From assembly GCA_900552345.1 (NCBI GenBank), contig URZN01000117.1, positions 1-5,287 of the forward strand: a stretch of DNA of 5,287 nucleotides, written 5' to 3'. The position numbers were made by a program, and so were the translations under genes. Source of the stretch: an uncultured Collinsella sp. Lineage in GTDB: Bacteria; Actinomycetota; Coriobacteriia; Coriobacteriales; Coriobacteriaceae. Of this stretch, positions 5,240 to 5,287 are shown one piece after another; positions within the stretch are counted from its first letter, which is position 1; every line of letters begins with the position of its first letter. The notes under the pieces were generated by a model. That model had not been told where the DNA came from. It did no database searches and worked only from the letters and a program-made list of their open reading frames with translations.

Positions 5240-5287
5240 CTGTCTCTTATACACATCTCCGAGCCCACGAGACCGGAGCCTATCTCG
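5240..5287. other. Nextera read-2/i7 sequencing adapter, reverse orientation (artefact)
   Basis: CTGTCTCTTATACACATCT (5240-5258) is the reverse complement of the Tn5 mosaic end, followed by the rest of the read-2 adapter to 5273, the index CGGAGCCT (5274-5281) and ATCTCG of P7. It is an exact reverse complement of 1-47 plus one base, so both ends come from untrimmed read-through of one indexed library. Confidence 0.98.

Noticed and set aside
1..5287. 47-bp perfect terminal inverted repeats suggesting a transposon or linear replicon
   Set aside because: The sequence is the Nextera adapter with mosaic end and index; there is no transposase gene and the ends cut through two ordinary genes.

Overview
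The window looks like a short metagenomic or draft contig from a high-GC Gram-positive gut-type bacterium, most probably class Coriobacteriia and possibly Collinsella. I infer this from the GC-rich third codon positions, the zinc-binding (four-cysteine, 61-residue) form of ribosomal protein S14, the wording of the ribosomal proteins, and a YqeB/XdhC pair as found in selenium-dependent molybdenum hydroxylase loci. The taxonomic call comes from memory of family patterns, not from a search. The first 47 and last 48 bases are not genomic: they are Illumina Nextera read-2/i7 adapter with the same index in opposite orientations. The genomic insert is about 48-5239.

Left part (48-1687): the 3' end of a yqeB-family gene, then nine bases later a complete XdhC/CoxI-family gene. 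Both are read on the + strand and are probably one transcript for maturation of a molybdenum hydroxylase. A large 20-bp-arm inverted repeat followed by five T's (1705-1778) closes this unit.

Middle (1772-1998): a non-coding stretch with a tandem 8-bp repeat, a plausible sigma-70-type promoter overlapped by a dyad, and a leader of about 130 bases that can fold.

Right part (1999-5239): an spc-type ribosomal protein operon, all on the + strand: rplE (L5), rpsN type Z (S14), rpsH (S8), rplF (L6), rplR (L18), rpsE (S5), rpmD (L30) and the first codons of rplO (L15). The order is the standard one, but the usual upstream neighbours rplN (L14) and rplX (L24) are absent; rplE instead follows the xdhC unit and its promoter region. 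This is either a real operon split or an assembly join that skips the S10/early spc genes. Several intergenic gaps are long for this operon and carry hairpins. The strongest is the 143-base rpmD-rplO gap, with a perfect TATAAT, an 11-bp perfect stem and two further hairpins.

I see no tRNA, rRNA, CRISPR array or mobile-element gene. The most interesting points are the broken context upstream of rplE, the structured rpmD-rplO leader, the 67-bp inverted repeat after xdhC, and the adapter ends, which imitate terminal inverted repeats.
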